DNA of 64,000 nucleotides. Origin: Gastracanthus pulcherrimus (Eukaryota > Arthropoda > Insecta > Hymenoptera > Pteromalidae). The notes under the pieces are model-generated. The model saw only the letters and a program-made list of their open reading frames with translations. It was not told the DNA's origin and searched no databases. Positions within the stretch are counted from its first letter, which is position 1, and each line of letters begins with the position of its first letter. The DNA lies in assembly GCA_949152435.1 (NCBI GenBank), contig OX424574.1, positions 44,807,263 through 44,871,262 of the forward strand, written 5' to 3'. The position numbers and the translations under genes are program-made. Shown here one piece after another: positions 24,936-37,580 of the stretch.

Positions 24936-27900
24936 CGCGCCATCCTCTATGTGTGCACGCGTATAATACATCCACAGCCCACAACCACCCATTTACGCAT
25001 ACCACTTCGCGCTCGACCGCCGAAGACAACACCTATACACGCGGACGCGTCGTGAACGCCCCAGAGTTTCACGTCGGTTCGTTTGTGAGGCCGACAGTAA
25101 AAAAGTGTTTGAGGCCTCTTTTCGCATATTTTTTATTTTCTCTTCTTAACAATATTGAGCTTGATTTTTAATCAAATTTACTATTTTTGGGACATTGATC
25201 GTGCAAACATCAAGTTTGTAAGTAATAAAATTGATTAATCTTAATGTATTGCTCTCTATCTATATCATAGATAATAATAATTAGTATCAAAATATTTCGC
25301 CGCCACGACCCTCTTGTGAGGAAATCAGACCCCTTCCAATATCTCCGTTATGTTACATTATTTTTCTCCATTATTTCTGTTATTTCACATGAATTTTAGT
25401 TGTGCGTTCTTGGGTTACAGGGAAAAATCTATTCTCATTTATAGTGTATATTGCCATATTTGCCTTATTTGTCGTAATTTACGTTATTTCTGACAATTCA
25501 TGATATTGTTACGCTGTTTTTCAATATTATGTTCTTCAATATTATGATACTCTTTTTGGTATTTTATGATATTTTCATATTATTTTCTAATAGTATTTTC
25601 TCTATATTATAAAAATATGAAAAATAAAATATTTGGAATTCATAGAGATACCAGTTTTAAAATGAAATGGATTTTTTTTAATTACCAAGAGGTACAATGT
25701 ATGGTTTTATGGTATAGTTTTCATTGTATATTTTTATAAAACGTATTAAAAATCTTGATCCCCTCTTTAGTGATTTTGCAGCCATCCAATAATTAGTTAC
25801 AATAAAGTACGTAATACATGGGAGAGTAGTGCGAGCGGGGTTGGGTATAGCTCTGTACTTTATTGTAAATTCTTTTTGATTTAATAATTTGAATTTATAA
25901 AATATAAAATTAAATTAAATGAAATGTATTATACCTATGGTAATAAGAAAATGTATATTAGGCATAATATAAGGATTCTCATGTCAAGTTCACATTATAA
26001 AGTTAATTAAATGGATAGAATACTAAAGAATTGTTATCGTTCTTCATACAGTCATTACGAAGAATTCAAGTTTAAGCCTCTCATGTTACTAATAATTCAG
26101 AATCTATGTAGAACTAAAGGTTGCGTCTAAAGAGAAAAGGGGTGGAGAGATAGCCAGACAGAGAGGGACAAGCGCACCGAGCGTGTATAGAACGTGAACG
26201 TCTAGGCCTACGTTTATATCCGCCCGGCACATCGTCTAAGATAAGGCGCACGCGAGTCTCCTTGCAGTGTATTTTCTTGCACGATTTCGCTCGAGGGTCG
26301 ATATAATTCACGACTGCCTTTATTCTGCTTGTCGGCGAGTCGAGACGGCAAAGGAGAGACAAAGAGAGGTGACGACGACCATGTGATCCGCAACGTGAGC
26401 ATTTTTGCTTTGTTCGAACATGTAAAGCTCCTCTTTGACTTTGTCTCGTGCCTCTATATGTATCTATACTCTTGATTGAGTAGTGAATGCTCGTATTTAA
26501 ATGTGCGCGACAAAGCAATACATTATGATAATCGATGAACATGATCAATTAAACGCATATGCGCGTGTTCGATAAACTATTCAATGTAAATCATTTGCAT
26601 CTATTTCAACTTTGTTTGCATTATACCGCTGCAATATTCTTAAAAAAAACGATTTTTTGTGGATTTTTTTATGTAATTTATCAATGGTAGATCAAGGAAG
26701 TAGTACTCAATGTTATTTATTACTTCATAGTGTCTATAATACAGTATAATATAAAACTTTACGTTTTGCATTTTCCACTCACTCGATTCTACGTCTTAAA
26801 CACAGAGTCATCGATTCTAGGACCATCGAAGATCTGCTCACATCTCATTCTGTTATTAAATCATCAGAGCTGGTTTTGTAAAACGGAAGTACTTAGATCT
26901 TAAAATTCCTTATAAATATTTGTACACAGTGTTTGCAATTGTCTTAACATGTTATCTAGAAAACTCCGCGTAGAAAGCTTCAGAAAAAACACACGGCTCG
27001 CTAAATAAAATAAAGTTGACACGAGAGTAAATAAAAAGCATGGTATATTTTACAATAGTTACGCTGACATAATAATCAGCACTAATCCAAATCCAGCGTA
27101 CGAAAAGCCCCATTCTTCAGGGCAATATGCCCGCAAAACGCGATCTAGTACCGCGGTATACATACTCATCATCTCCAAATCCACGTCAAGCGCATCTCGA
27201 GTCCTCGATCACGAGAGCTATCAATCTCGCCTCGGAGAAGCAAGAGAGACGAGCTAAGCTCGTAGCGAATCTCCCCGATTGGCAAAAGAGCCCTTCAACC
27301 ACTCAAGCTTCCACGGAATCAAGTCAAGAGCTATACAGGGTGGGATCTCGGAGCAAGCAAAGCACGTAAGTCCCGGCAACCGACAGTAGCGGCCTCCCTC
27401 CCCTCGCGTATATATAAAACAAGCCGTGACATCGTGTGCCCAGCGAAGCGACCACGTGTAACGAGAGACAGAGAGAGAGCTCGCGTACACGCGCCTGCCT
27501 CTGCAGCATCGTCCACATCCGTCATGGCCGTCGGTCCGTTAAATTGGCGCCACCTGCCACCCTCTTCCTCCTCACCCCCGCGCTCTCTCTCTCTATCTCC
27601 TTCTCTCTTTCTCCGGCTGACTCATGCCCCTGTAGCGCCTGCCTCTTCTTCCTCGCTGCTCGCGCGTTTAATGCATTTATAATACCGACGCTCAATGACC
27701 CCTGACTCTCGGCGAGGTCGCCGGACTGGAAGTTATTGCGGATTGAAGCGCGCTACTGCATGCTGCGACTGGTGTCTCACTCTTATACCTATGGCAATTC
27801 GTGACTACTGTACTCTGCTGATGTGGGCTTCGATTGTCATTGCGAGGATATGTAGAGCTGTTGCTGCTGGTGCAGCTCGTCCGCAGTGCCGCGTGCGCAG

Positions 27901-28789
27901 TGACACGCCGATTTTCGCTCTGCCGGAAGAATATTAAGCGCGTGGAGGTCTGGCTGAAGCGCGCGGACAAAAAACAAGTTGTGTGAATTATTATGTGGTG
28001 TTAGCTGCCTGGGGGAGATGAGAATCATGTGTGTCGAGACAAAGGGAATGATGATTTTTGCATTAGGATGAACGAATTGTTGGATACTTCGATCACGGAA
28101 TGAATATTATGAAACGTGGCTCAATTATAAAAAGTATTTGTTTAGAGTATTAGGGATTTTGAAGATTAGTTTGTAGATTGGCTAGCTCTGTCACTGATTT
28201 ATACTATGTAAAATAATAAATAGTATTTAAGTGGTGTTTTTAAATAATGTAAATGTTGTAATGCGCTTTTCTACAACAATTGCGTGATTGATTCGCTCCT
28301 TCATCAGAAAATCCTAATTTTGAATTATTATTGTATTAAGATTAATGTTCTATGTTATTTTTTTATAAGAGAGTCGGAAACTTCTAAATAAGATCAAATA
28401 GTCCTCAGTGTATTTGCAAAGGATCAATGCTCATATTTGTTGCGCATCGGTGTTCATATTCTGGTCTCCCCTAAGTGTTACGTCCCTAGAGGCCTATTCG
28501 ACATTCTGTTTCTCGTACTGTTTCTCGTATTAAGATTATAAAAATTCATAGGAAAATGCCATTGAACCTCTTGAATGTATTCTGGTATAAAAATATTGAT
28601 ATGATATTGTAATATTTGCAAAATAAACATGCAATTACATCGCACTGTTAACGACAAAATAAATTTACTAAATGATAATTTTTAAAACTTACGTTCAATT
28701 CATCAGCTAAATCAGTCTACTATACAAAAAAACCTCTTACCAAAAGACAAGCGTTTCTAATTTTCGCTTTAGAAGCACTATTCAAGCGC

Positions 28790-28990
28790 GAGTCCACTGA
28801 CAGTTCCCATCATAATAAGCATCTCCATATTAATTACTTCGGGGTAATTAAAAATTCACTCAATTATAGATCGAGCCCCCCTCCGTGCGCTCCGCTCCGG
28901 CGCCTTCGTCGGCGAAAGCCTCTCTAAATAAACAAGAAATCATTGCATTACATCACAGCGGCCATTAAGCCCAGCGGCAGCCAGGGCACT
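28790..28990. promoter_or_regulatory. candidate enhancer with palindromic TAATTAC/GTAATTA pair
   Basis: TAATTAC (28831-28837) and GTAATTA (28844-28850) form an inverted pair spaced by six bases, near CTGACAGTTCCCATC and later ATTGCATTACATCACAG and GGCCATTAAGCCC. High-complexity, repeat-free sequence of this kind is typical of conserved developmental enhancers. No ORF fits. Function is inferred, not shown. Confidence 0.35.
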
Positions 28991-31900
28991 TTCTCCTCAC
29001 TTTGCCCGCGCGCTATGTAGGTGTGCGGGTGAAACGAGGCGCGATGCGAGTCTGCGCTCGGGGTGCGCGTAATGTGATTGTTTCCGAGCGAGTGGAATGG
29101 GTGCTGGCGCGCCGCGATGACTTCATCCACCCCGTCCGGCGTGTGCTATTTCTTTCCCAGCAGCAGCATGCTCCGCAGCCCATCGCTGATGCCGAAGAGA
29201 CGAACGCCAGAGGCGAGACTCGCCGAGCGTCACTAATGACGAGTGTTGCGTCGTCGTAGCGACGAGAACGGGGAGCAGATTACGTTGGCTTTCTTTTTTA
29301 TTTTTTTGGGGGGGGGGTTGTTTGGGGGTAGAGAGCGAAGGAAGATTGCGGAGTGAAAGAATGTTTAGGAAGGATGCTGGAGGTTTGATGGAGAGCTCTT
29401 AGTAATGGTTTGCAGTCTACATGTACAGTGTGCGCTGTACAAGGTGTAAGAAATATTGGAACGTAACATTACCGTGTATTGTGGTTCTAATCTACCTGCC
29501 TCTCTGATACTCTGGTTTCTCTTTTGTCTCTGTCATGTGTAATTTACTATGTTTTAGAATTACTGAATATCTATTCAGACTGAATAAAGTATCTATTCTA
29601 TCTCTAATAATCGCCACGAAAATTGTGGCCCTTTAGTTTGATTCTAGTATTTATTAATTGACAGCGAGAAATGCAGCGACCGAATTTATATCTCAATGAT
29701 GCAATACTTAATTCAAACTAGTGAAAAAATTAAATCATGGTTGTAGTGGATGAGTGGTATTTGATTCCCCTTTTTATCTTGGAGTCAACTGATCACTTCA
29801 TCATCAAAAAAAACTGCAAGCAGTCTTGTCTATAATTTAAAAGTGTCATGGTTTCCTACTAAGCTGCACAAACTTGATATAATTCAAAACCCCACCCGTA
29901 TTTCTTTATTTAGACTATTTATGTTAGTTTTTCCACCGATTTGTTAGCAGAATAATCAATGAAGCTAAGTAGATGCACATATACTACGCTGCGTTATGCA
30001 ACATGGATTAAAGATTTTAAACACATAACGCCTACGTATCAATCTAATGATATATAAGGAAAGTTTTTTAAACACTGCGTTTACTCGTAAATATCGTATA
30101 AGACTCATAGAGCATGGCTATCTTTATAGATAATTCATCTTGTTGGTGAAAAAGTTTAAGAAATCAAGTACAGATTTCAGCTATATTGAGAACATTCTAT
30201 TGTACCAGCTAAATGATGTTTGGTACAACGTAACTTTACTCTCTTTCTTATTATAGTTAACAAAGTGATATTTAAAAAGAAATCAAATTTAACATACTAT
30301 CCAAGTTTTGTTAAGTTTTCCAAGCTTAACAAGAGAAGTACATTAAAAGTGTTTGGAATTTTAAAAGCGCATTCACTGAGAAACATACAACACAATACAT
30401 CGTACATCGAGCAAAGATATATCGACGTCGTTTATATTTCTCTTTAGAACATCCAAAATCTCCAAAGATGAAACCTCGCGTATACACGCACGAGGCAAAA
30501 GGATTCCCAAAAAGCGATTTTCTCATCGCATCAGTCCTCGCGCAGATGTCGAAGCATCGAAAACCGGAAGCTCGCCGATACAGATCAAAACTCAAGCCCA
30601 AAGAACGAGTGAAAGACTGCTCTCGTCGCTTCGGCACTGCAGCCAAGCGCGTTGACAATCCCAAAAATCGCAAAGCAAAGCGATCTCTTCGCCGATCAGC
30701 AAGAACAAAAGCCGACGATGGCTCCGCATTGTGGTCCTGTTTGCGTCTCCACGCTTGTCCTCACGCACGCGTGTATCCTCGGCGACAGAGCGCCAATCCT
30801 TTTGTGCAGCGTCCCTTTCTACGAATATATATATACATAAATACGCGTCCGAGTGCGGCCCCGGCGGGCCCGAAAGGATTATGCGAGTAAGTGGGAAGGG
30901 GAAATCCTTTAATGGCATTGTTGGCATTTGAATAACACGAAATATGATAGGAGATCGGCTCTAGGCTCCAGCGTTGCTGCTGCTGCTGCTGTTGCTCTCC
31001 TGCCCCCGCTTGCGCGCGCCCGGTACCGGGGGTATTGGGTTACCCCTGCATGCGCTCGACGCGCACACGTACCGCGAACTCGCGCGACGGATTAATCGCG
31101 ATGGCAGCTCGTTGATGCGCCCTTGATACAAGATAAAGCGAAGAGCGCGCGGCTGGCGAGCTTCGAGGCCTTTCTTTTTTGCTTGGCCGCTATACGCATA
31201 TTTACGCTTCCGAGAAAAATAATGGAAGTGCTTATTCGCGGTGAAAGGAGGTGTGCAGCTTGGGGCTTGGCCCAAAGAAAGGGGTGGAATGATTTTAATG
31301 CGCGCTGAGAGGGGCTTTTGTCTATATTCGCTCGCATTTTGCTTGTCTCGGGGAGCGAGGTTTTTCGCTTTATTTGGATTATTTGGAGAGTATAGAGGAT
31401 GATGGAGATATAGAGTGTTATGATTTAATGTTTGCGTGCTTGAATAGTAATTATAAAATGTATTGAATTTTCATTAGGATTCTTTTCTTCTGTAGTAATG
31501 TTCAAGAGGAGAAACCAAAACCAATTTTTTCAATTTATTTTGAAAAATCTTTTATTTGAAATCACATAAGTCAATGATTCTTGTTAGTATGTATTAACAT
31601 ATTGTATTAATCGTACTTCCTTGTATCTTAAGAATATTTTATTATAATATTTGCATTGTAATAAGAATTGCAAGATATAATTCTTATTATTATATAAGCA
31701 TTGCTTCCATGATGAAATTACATAAACAGATTCCTAAATCGTGCAATTCAATAGAAGAATTATTTTACTTATCATATACTTCAGAAAATAATATTCTTTT
31801 GTCGTAGTCATGCAAAATATAATTTGCATGATTAATTTTATGAAGTAGCGTCGGCAGACTCTAGAATGTACATTAAATTTTAAAAATAGCACGCTTTTTA

Positions 31901-34012
31901 TGTGTAAATATTCCTTCTCAAATTATGAAAACATTTTGTAGAGGTACTGAATCCGGTTTTTATACATTTTTCGCTATACATGAGTTTACACGATTTATTT
32001 CGCAATGATGTAGTGATTCATGCAGTGATCAGTAGTAGATCTTGCATAAATAGCACGACAAGTTTGGTGTGAAGATATTAATGAGCTTCTATAGCTTTTA
32101 AGAAGCGACGAAATACATTTACATATTATCAAGTCATTAATCATTCGCTAAAGTAATAAATCATAGTTCATTTGCATTTATTTATTTATTGAAATAATAA
32201 AACAAAACTAAATTTAACATAATAAGTATTCGTATAAAGTTATGTCAAGCATTCAAGTCTCAGTTGAAATTTTATTTTGTATTGCTTGTTTTCACGTGTG
32301 AAACCATTTGGATCGTCATTACGTGGAACGTGATAGCCATTTTTCGAGTATCGCCTGTTCTTGGAAATAAGTTTTTTTATTTTATTTTGAGATTCGTCCA
32401 TTATTCCAACACTTTATCCACGTACTGAGCGCCACCTTCTCTTTATGTATTCAAGACTGTTTTCTGGAATACACGACGAGAGTGGAATACAGCAACAGCC
32501 AAAATTTCGTTTTACAAGTGCTCAACGTGAATTTTGCACAGCACTTAACGAGAGATCATACTAAAAATAAAGAATTTAAGAATTATTTATTTAGATAAAA
32601 AGAAGTTGTACAAAGAACATTATTTATTATACGAAAATGGTTAGTCAAGAATTCTCATTATTATACTTAAAAATATTATAATAATTTTACTATTACTTGG
32701 AAATAATTGTATTTTACTGGCATTTTACAAAGTACCGTTTAAAATAATGTTATATAAAAAGCCTTTTATTAATTAAATAAAATGAAAAAGTACAGTATAT
32801 TTACGTTTACTAAAAACATATGCACTTAAATTATACTATTTATGACGAGACGCAATGAAATTTCCTAATTAAAAAACAATTGAGATTTAGCAAAATTATA
32901 CAGGAAAGTTTTTGACCATCCAAACATATTGTCTCTCCGCGCGCACCGTGGGAGCCGCGCAAATTTATATCCCGAATTATTACCATACTTATACACGCTC
33001 GCCAATCAAACACTCGTATCGATGTGTCGTAAAGCAGTCGAAAATTTATAATCGCCGAAATATTTACTTAGGCCCGAAATCTCGCGGGCAGGCATTCGCT
33101 GTGTATAAAATACAGGAAAACGAATTAAAAGCGACGCTCGCGCGCGGTTCTCATCGCGACGGTGGCACTGGTTTCGCGTCCGTTCTCACGATCGCGCGAC
33201 TAAATCGACGAAACTTTATGCCCAAATGTCTCTTCTTGTTCCAGGTGAGTAGATGCACGATGTTGGATTTCGCATATGTTAATTTGGGTCCAGGCGGTCG
33301 AGCGAGCCAAGGAGCGAGGGAGACAGACTTAATTCTTATCTCTCTCTTTCTATCTCTCTTTCGCTCTTCTCGCCTCGTGTTTAGCGCTGCTCTCGCGCTC
33401 GTCGTTGGTGAGTATCATTGTATATATCTGTATATACGCGAGTCTTGTCTACTCGTAAAGTCGCCGGTCTAATGGCCGAGGCGCTTAACATTTACACGCC
33501 CGTCAACTTTTCGTCCACACATATATATATATAACAAGATGAAAAAAGAGATGGAGTACGCGAGGCTGCAGTGCGTGTATATATAGAGTACCTTGCCAAA
33601 GTTTTACACGCATCTGCTGCCATTTATCCCGTCGGCTCTGGCGTTCGCCCGGAAATTCGAGTTAACGTCTTTATATCAGTTTTATTAACGTCGTATAACG
33701 GTGTTTATGAAATCATTTGGCACGAGTTACGGAAGTCGCGAAAATTAGTTGATCGCTTCATTGAAAATTTTGATTTGTCGGTGGTTGTACGTGATATCGC
33801 GTATAAATAATTCAAACTATTATATTATGAAGGGAATTAATTTTTCAGATATTACACAACATTCTTAGATAACCGTTAATTGTAAAAATATTCTAAAAAC
33901 TGTTGACCAAATCAAATTATATAAAATTTTTAGATCAAAAGGAAATATTCAACTTTTATGATTAAGAGGTTTTTTTAAGTAAAATATTTAGACTAGATTA
34001 TTATATAATAGT

Positions 34013-34316
34013 ACATTATGTAACAAGGGAATAAAGTCGAAGATTATCCCAGACCGTTTACTGCCCGAGCGAAGCGAGGGCAGTAATCACCCGAGGGTAT
34101 AATACTCGACTTTATTCCTGTGTTGCATATACAACTTCATCCCCGACTTATCTGTGTCCACTTTATTGACTTAAAAGGGGGGACTTCCGGTAAGAACTAG
34201 AATTTATTGAAAGTGTATATTAATATAGAGAAAATTAATTTAAAAAGAAGATGCTTTTGTCCCGATTTTGAGATCAATAAAGTGGCCGTTACGGTTGAGT
34301 CGGGAATAAAATAATA
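34013..34316. mobile_element. foldback repeat element with CG-rich hairpin, copy A
   Basis: It begins ACATTATGTAACAAGGGAAT and has AAGTCGA answered by an inverted TCGACTTTATTCC. Between them lies a hairpin-forming CTGCCCGAGCGAAGCGAGGG followed by CAG. The right half carries CCACTTTATTGACTT, inverted against AATCAATAAAGTGGCCGTTA near the end. A second copy lies about 300 bases away. This is a non-coding repeat of unknown class. Confidence 0.65.
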
Positions 34317-34613
34317 TAATTGATACATTAAGATGATTAAAATATGGTAAGTATTTTTTATTTTTATATTTCTTTATAAATATACCTACTTCTACTATAA
34401 TAATTTGTATGTAAGAAGTGTAGATACGATTTAAGTATATAAAAATATAGGTATATAATTATGGATAAAATAGGTTAAGTTTCATACATGTACCTAGCAT
34501 TTGTGTCAAGAAAAATGGATAAGAATAATAATTAATTAGATGTGAATGGAAAATGTTGTATTACATTTTAAATTTAAAAACTGGAATGATTTTTTAAGCG
34601 ATATGAAATAATA

Positions 34614-34962
34614 GTCCATTATGCAACAAGGGAATAAAGTCAACTTTATTCCTATGTTGCATATAGAACTTTATTTCCGACTTAACTGTGGCCACTTTAT
34701 TGATTTGAAGAGTGGGACCCACAGAAGGAGACAGAAATAGCTCAATATTGAAAAAAACGAGAGAAAGCATTTGCGAGAAATAAAAAAAAAAAAATTGGCG
34801 AGAAAAAATTATTTTACTTTTTTCCCGCAAATCCACTTTTTCCCCGCAAATCTACTTTTGCGGCATTTGCGGGAAAAAGTACATATGCGGGATTCATATA
34901 CTACTTTTGTCCCGCTTTTCAGGTCAATAAAGTGGCCATTACGGTTGACTCGTGAATAAAAT
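34614..34962. mobile_element. foldback repeat element, copy B
   Basis: It shares with copy A the start TTATGCAACAAGGGAATAAA, the ACTTTATTCCTATGTTGCAT block, GGCCACTTTATTGA, and the terminal GTCAATAAAGTGGCCATTAC. It lacks the CG-rich hairpin. Instead it has an interior with repeated TTTGCGGGAAAAAGT-like units on both strands (34795-34885). The same order and orientation as copy A suggests duplication or a preferred insertion site. Confidence 0.6.
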
Positions 34963-37429
34963 ACTTTGTGGACGTGCGATGCGTATATTTACATCTTTAT
35001 TAATAAAGCTCAAAAATAATTTGCCAAAGTTCATTGCTCAAAAGTTTATTACGCATTATATGCACTATTATAGTTTTTCTTTATTGACTGTTGCACGAAA
35101 AGAAATATCTACTGATACTTTATTGTTGAGACTTTATTTAAAGTTCGCAAATACAATATTTTATAATTCACCTCGGATTTCGAAGCTACAAATAATTGTA
35201 ACAAAGCTGTGTGAAATATAAACGTTTGAGGTCCATAAATACAATTTGGCGAGGCGTTTAATTCCCGAGAGCGCTCGAAATTGATTGCCTGAATTCGCAG
35301 ATGATTTTTATGTGAATCACTTGGGCGTTGGAGCATCAAAATATCCGTTACACGCGACCGCCGTGCTTCTCTTTGAAGTTATACGAGTGTAAACAAGCGA
35401 TATACTTAGCGCAGTCGCGAGTTTAGTGGGCCCGAAAGCAAAAAACGAAGATACAAAATGTCGCAGAACAGAATGAGATATAATAGTTAGAGAGAGGATC
35501 GAGCAAGAAATGGTAAAAAAAGACGGGGAATGGCAAAGAAAATGTGTGGTCGAATTATAAAATGAAGCATAAACCGAAAGGTGATTTTTGCGATATGACC
35601 AAATGAACTAGTTATTGCATTTGGAAAAAATATTGCTTGTACAAAATGGGAGATCGATTGATAATTAAACATTTTAAAAGTAATAAATTAGTTTATTGAA
35701 GATTCCAATGTTACGTTTGTTTTAAAAAGGACATAATTTCTAAGATGACTTTTTAAAAGTTGTATTTTTATTTTCATAAGATGGGCTATTTTGGTACTTT
35801 ATAAAAAACAAAGTATAAGATGCAACACTCGTATGCTAACCCGAATCTCAGTGCCCATGCATGCAAATTTTTCGCGCCAGAGTTGGCTTTTGAAATGCTT
35901 TTGAATAACTCGAAGCCAATAACCTCAGTCTACAAATTATATTTCACATTTCTATATAAGGCCACTCAGTAGCAAACAAGCAGCTGAAAAAAAAAATAAT
36001 CAAAAAAAAGAAAATAAACGGCCGCTTAAAAGTTTCCTGATTCTTCCAGTCGGAAGTGCATCTCCCCAAGCGCCGCGCGCGCGGCGATATTAAAAGAAAA
36101 CTCGCGGGATTCCCTCAAACGCGCAGCGCACGGTGCAAAAAAAAAGAACCGTAAGGCCATCGAGGCGATAATTCAAGCAAAAGGATGCATCCATCCTGCT
36201 GCTCCCTTTTTAGCCGCTGCCGCTGTTCGCGTCCTAAACTCTTACACGAGTGTCGCGTGAGCGCGCTCGCGGGTGGTTCAAAAATAGAGTCCACTCGTGT
36301 TCGCTCGAGAGGGAGACGGAGCGAGAACTCTCGCGACTTCCTACAATAATGCGGCGACGAGGCGCCGGCTCGTTTCTTCTTTCCCTCGCATCGCGCCGAA
36401 AAACTCCGGCGGCGGTCCCTCGGGAGTGAGAGAGAGAGAGAGAGGGGGGAGTTAGTTTTTCCCCGCTCCGGCGGAGTGTCGAGGAGCATAAATCTCGCCC
36501 GCACTCTACGCGCTCCTCCCCCGAAACTAATCAAATTTGGATTCGGATCGAAGGCACGGCAGCGCGCTGCTCAACGGGCCGGACGAGCCGCGCGTGCGCC
36601 CTCAAGCAGGATAAACAAACGTGGGATTTGTCGAGTTTATGTATTTAATATTATGGGGAGAATCGAAGCTGGAAGGAGAACGATGTTTTTGCTGGTGTTT
36701 CATTTGTACTTTTTATGCAGGGTTTAGTGTTACGACTTTTCAAATGCTTTTATGTGTGTTTTCACGCAGAGTGAAAGTCTTGCATTATGTAGACGTCAAT
36801 GATAAAAGCGAACTTTGAAACATACTTTTTGGTAATTTATATCAAGAGATAGTTTATCATTTAATATTAATAAAAGTACAAGTCCTGCTTAAAGGGAGTA
36901 ATTAAAAGATAATAAGAATATATATTGAAGCATATCAAAATATTTAAAAAAATAATGTATTTATAAACATTGTAGGGCATATCTAAATATATATATTTTT
37001 TTTCTTAGTTTCTTGTTTTTTTTCTTCAGAATATTAAATATGTAGATTTGTTTATTAATAGAAATGATTTTTGGAATCAATTCCCTACTTTTTTTTTAAG
37101 AGTTTGAAAATAGTTGATTAACGACTTGAAAAAAAGCAGTAAAATTTATCGGTAGGTCTAAAGCGCATCATTTTTTAGGAGTTTTTTAGAGCAGCAGCAT
37201 TTATACAATTGATGCACTAGGATTAAATAAGATTATATTTTTAATCGCAAAATATGGTAAAGAGCCTAATATTTATATGATATGTTAATCTTTAAGTTTA
37301 TTTTAAGTTTTTTTTTTTAATATTTCATGTGGTAATAGTTCTAAGTATAAATTTCGTTACGCATTTTGTACACTTTTTGAACAGATATATCTCCATTCAA
37401 TTTAAAATGTTTTTGCTATTAATCGAATG

Positions 37430-37580
37430 TCAAGCAGCGCCCCTGCAATTTGATTTAGTAGTTTGGACACGAATGAAGGATGAAAGCTCTTAGCAATTGA
37501 CCCGCTTTTAACCCGTTTTCGTCCTCCACTGCCATTAATGTCATTTGTGAGATTTAATTGCATTTTCCCGTAATATTTCA
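37430..37580. promoter_or_regulatory. candidate conserved non-coding block
   Basis: A high-complexity stretch within AT-rich DNA contains GACCCGCTTTTAACCCG and GCCATTAATGTCATTTG, plus TTTAATTGCATTTTC. It has no ORF, repeat or inverted ends. It is listed only because it stands out from the background. Confidence 0.2.

Larger units (their letters stand above)
24338..34012. other. non-coding: AT-rich DNA with GC-rich patches
   Basis: Patches lie at about 24.6-25.1, 26.1-26.5, 27.1-28.0, 28.8-29.3, 30.4-31.4 and 32.9-33.8 kb. The candidate enhancers at 24.9 and 28.8 kb fall in them. Open frames at 30468-30890 (140 codons, basic) and 32912-33472 (186 codons, TTG start) show no domains and are not called as genes. 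Confidence 0.6.

Noticed and set aside
30468..30890. 140-codon basic ORF with ATG start
   Set aside because: It lies in a GC-rich patch where several frames are open at once. The basic composition follows the base composition, and there is no motif.
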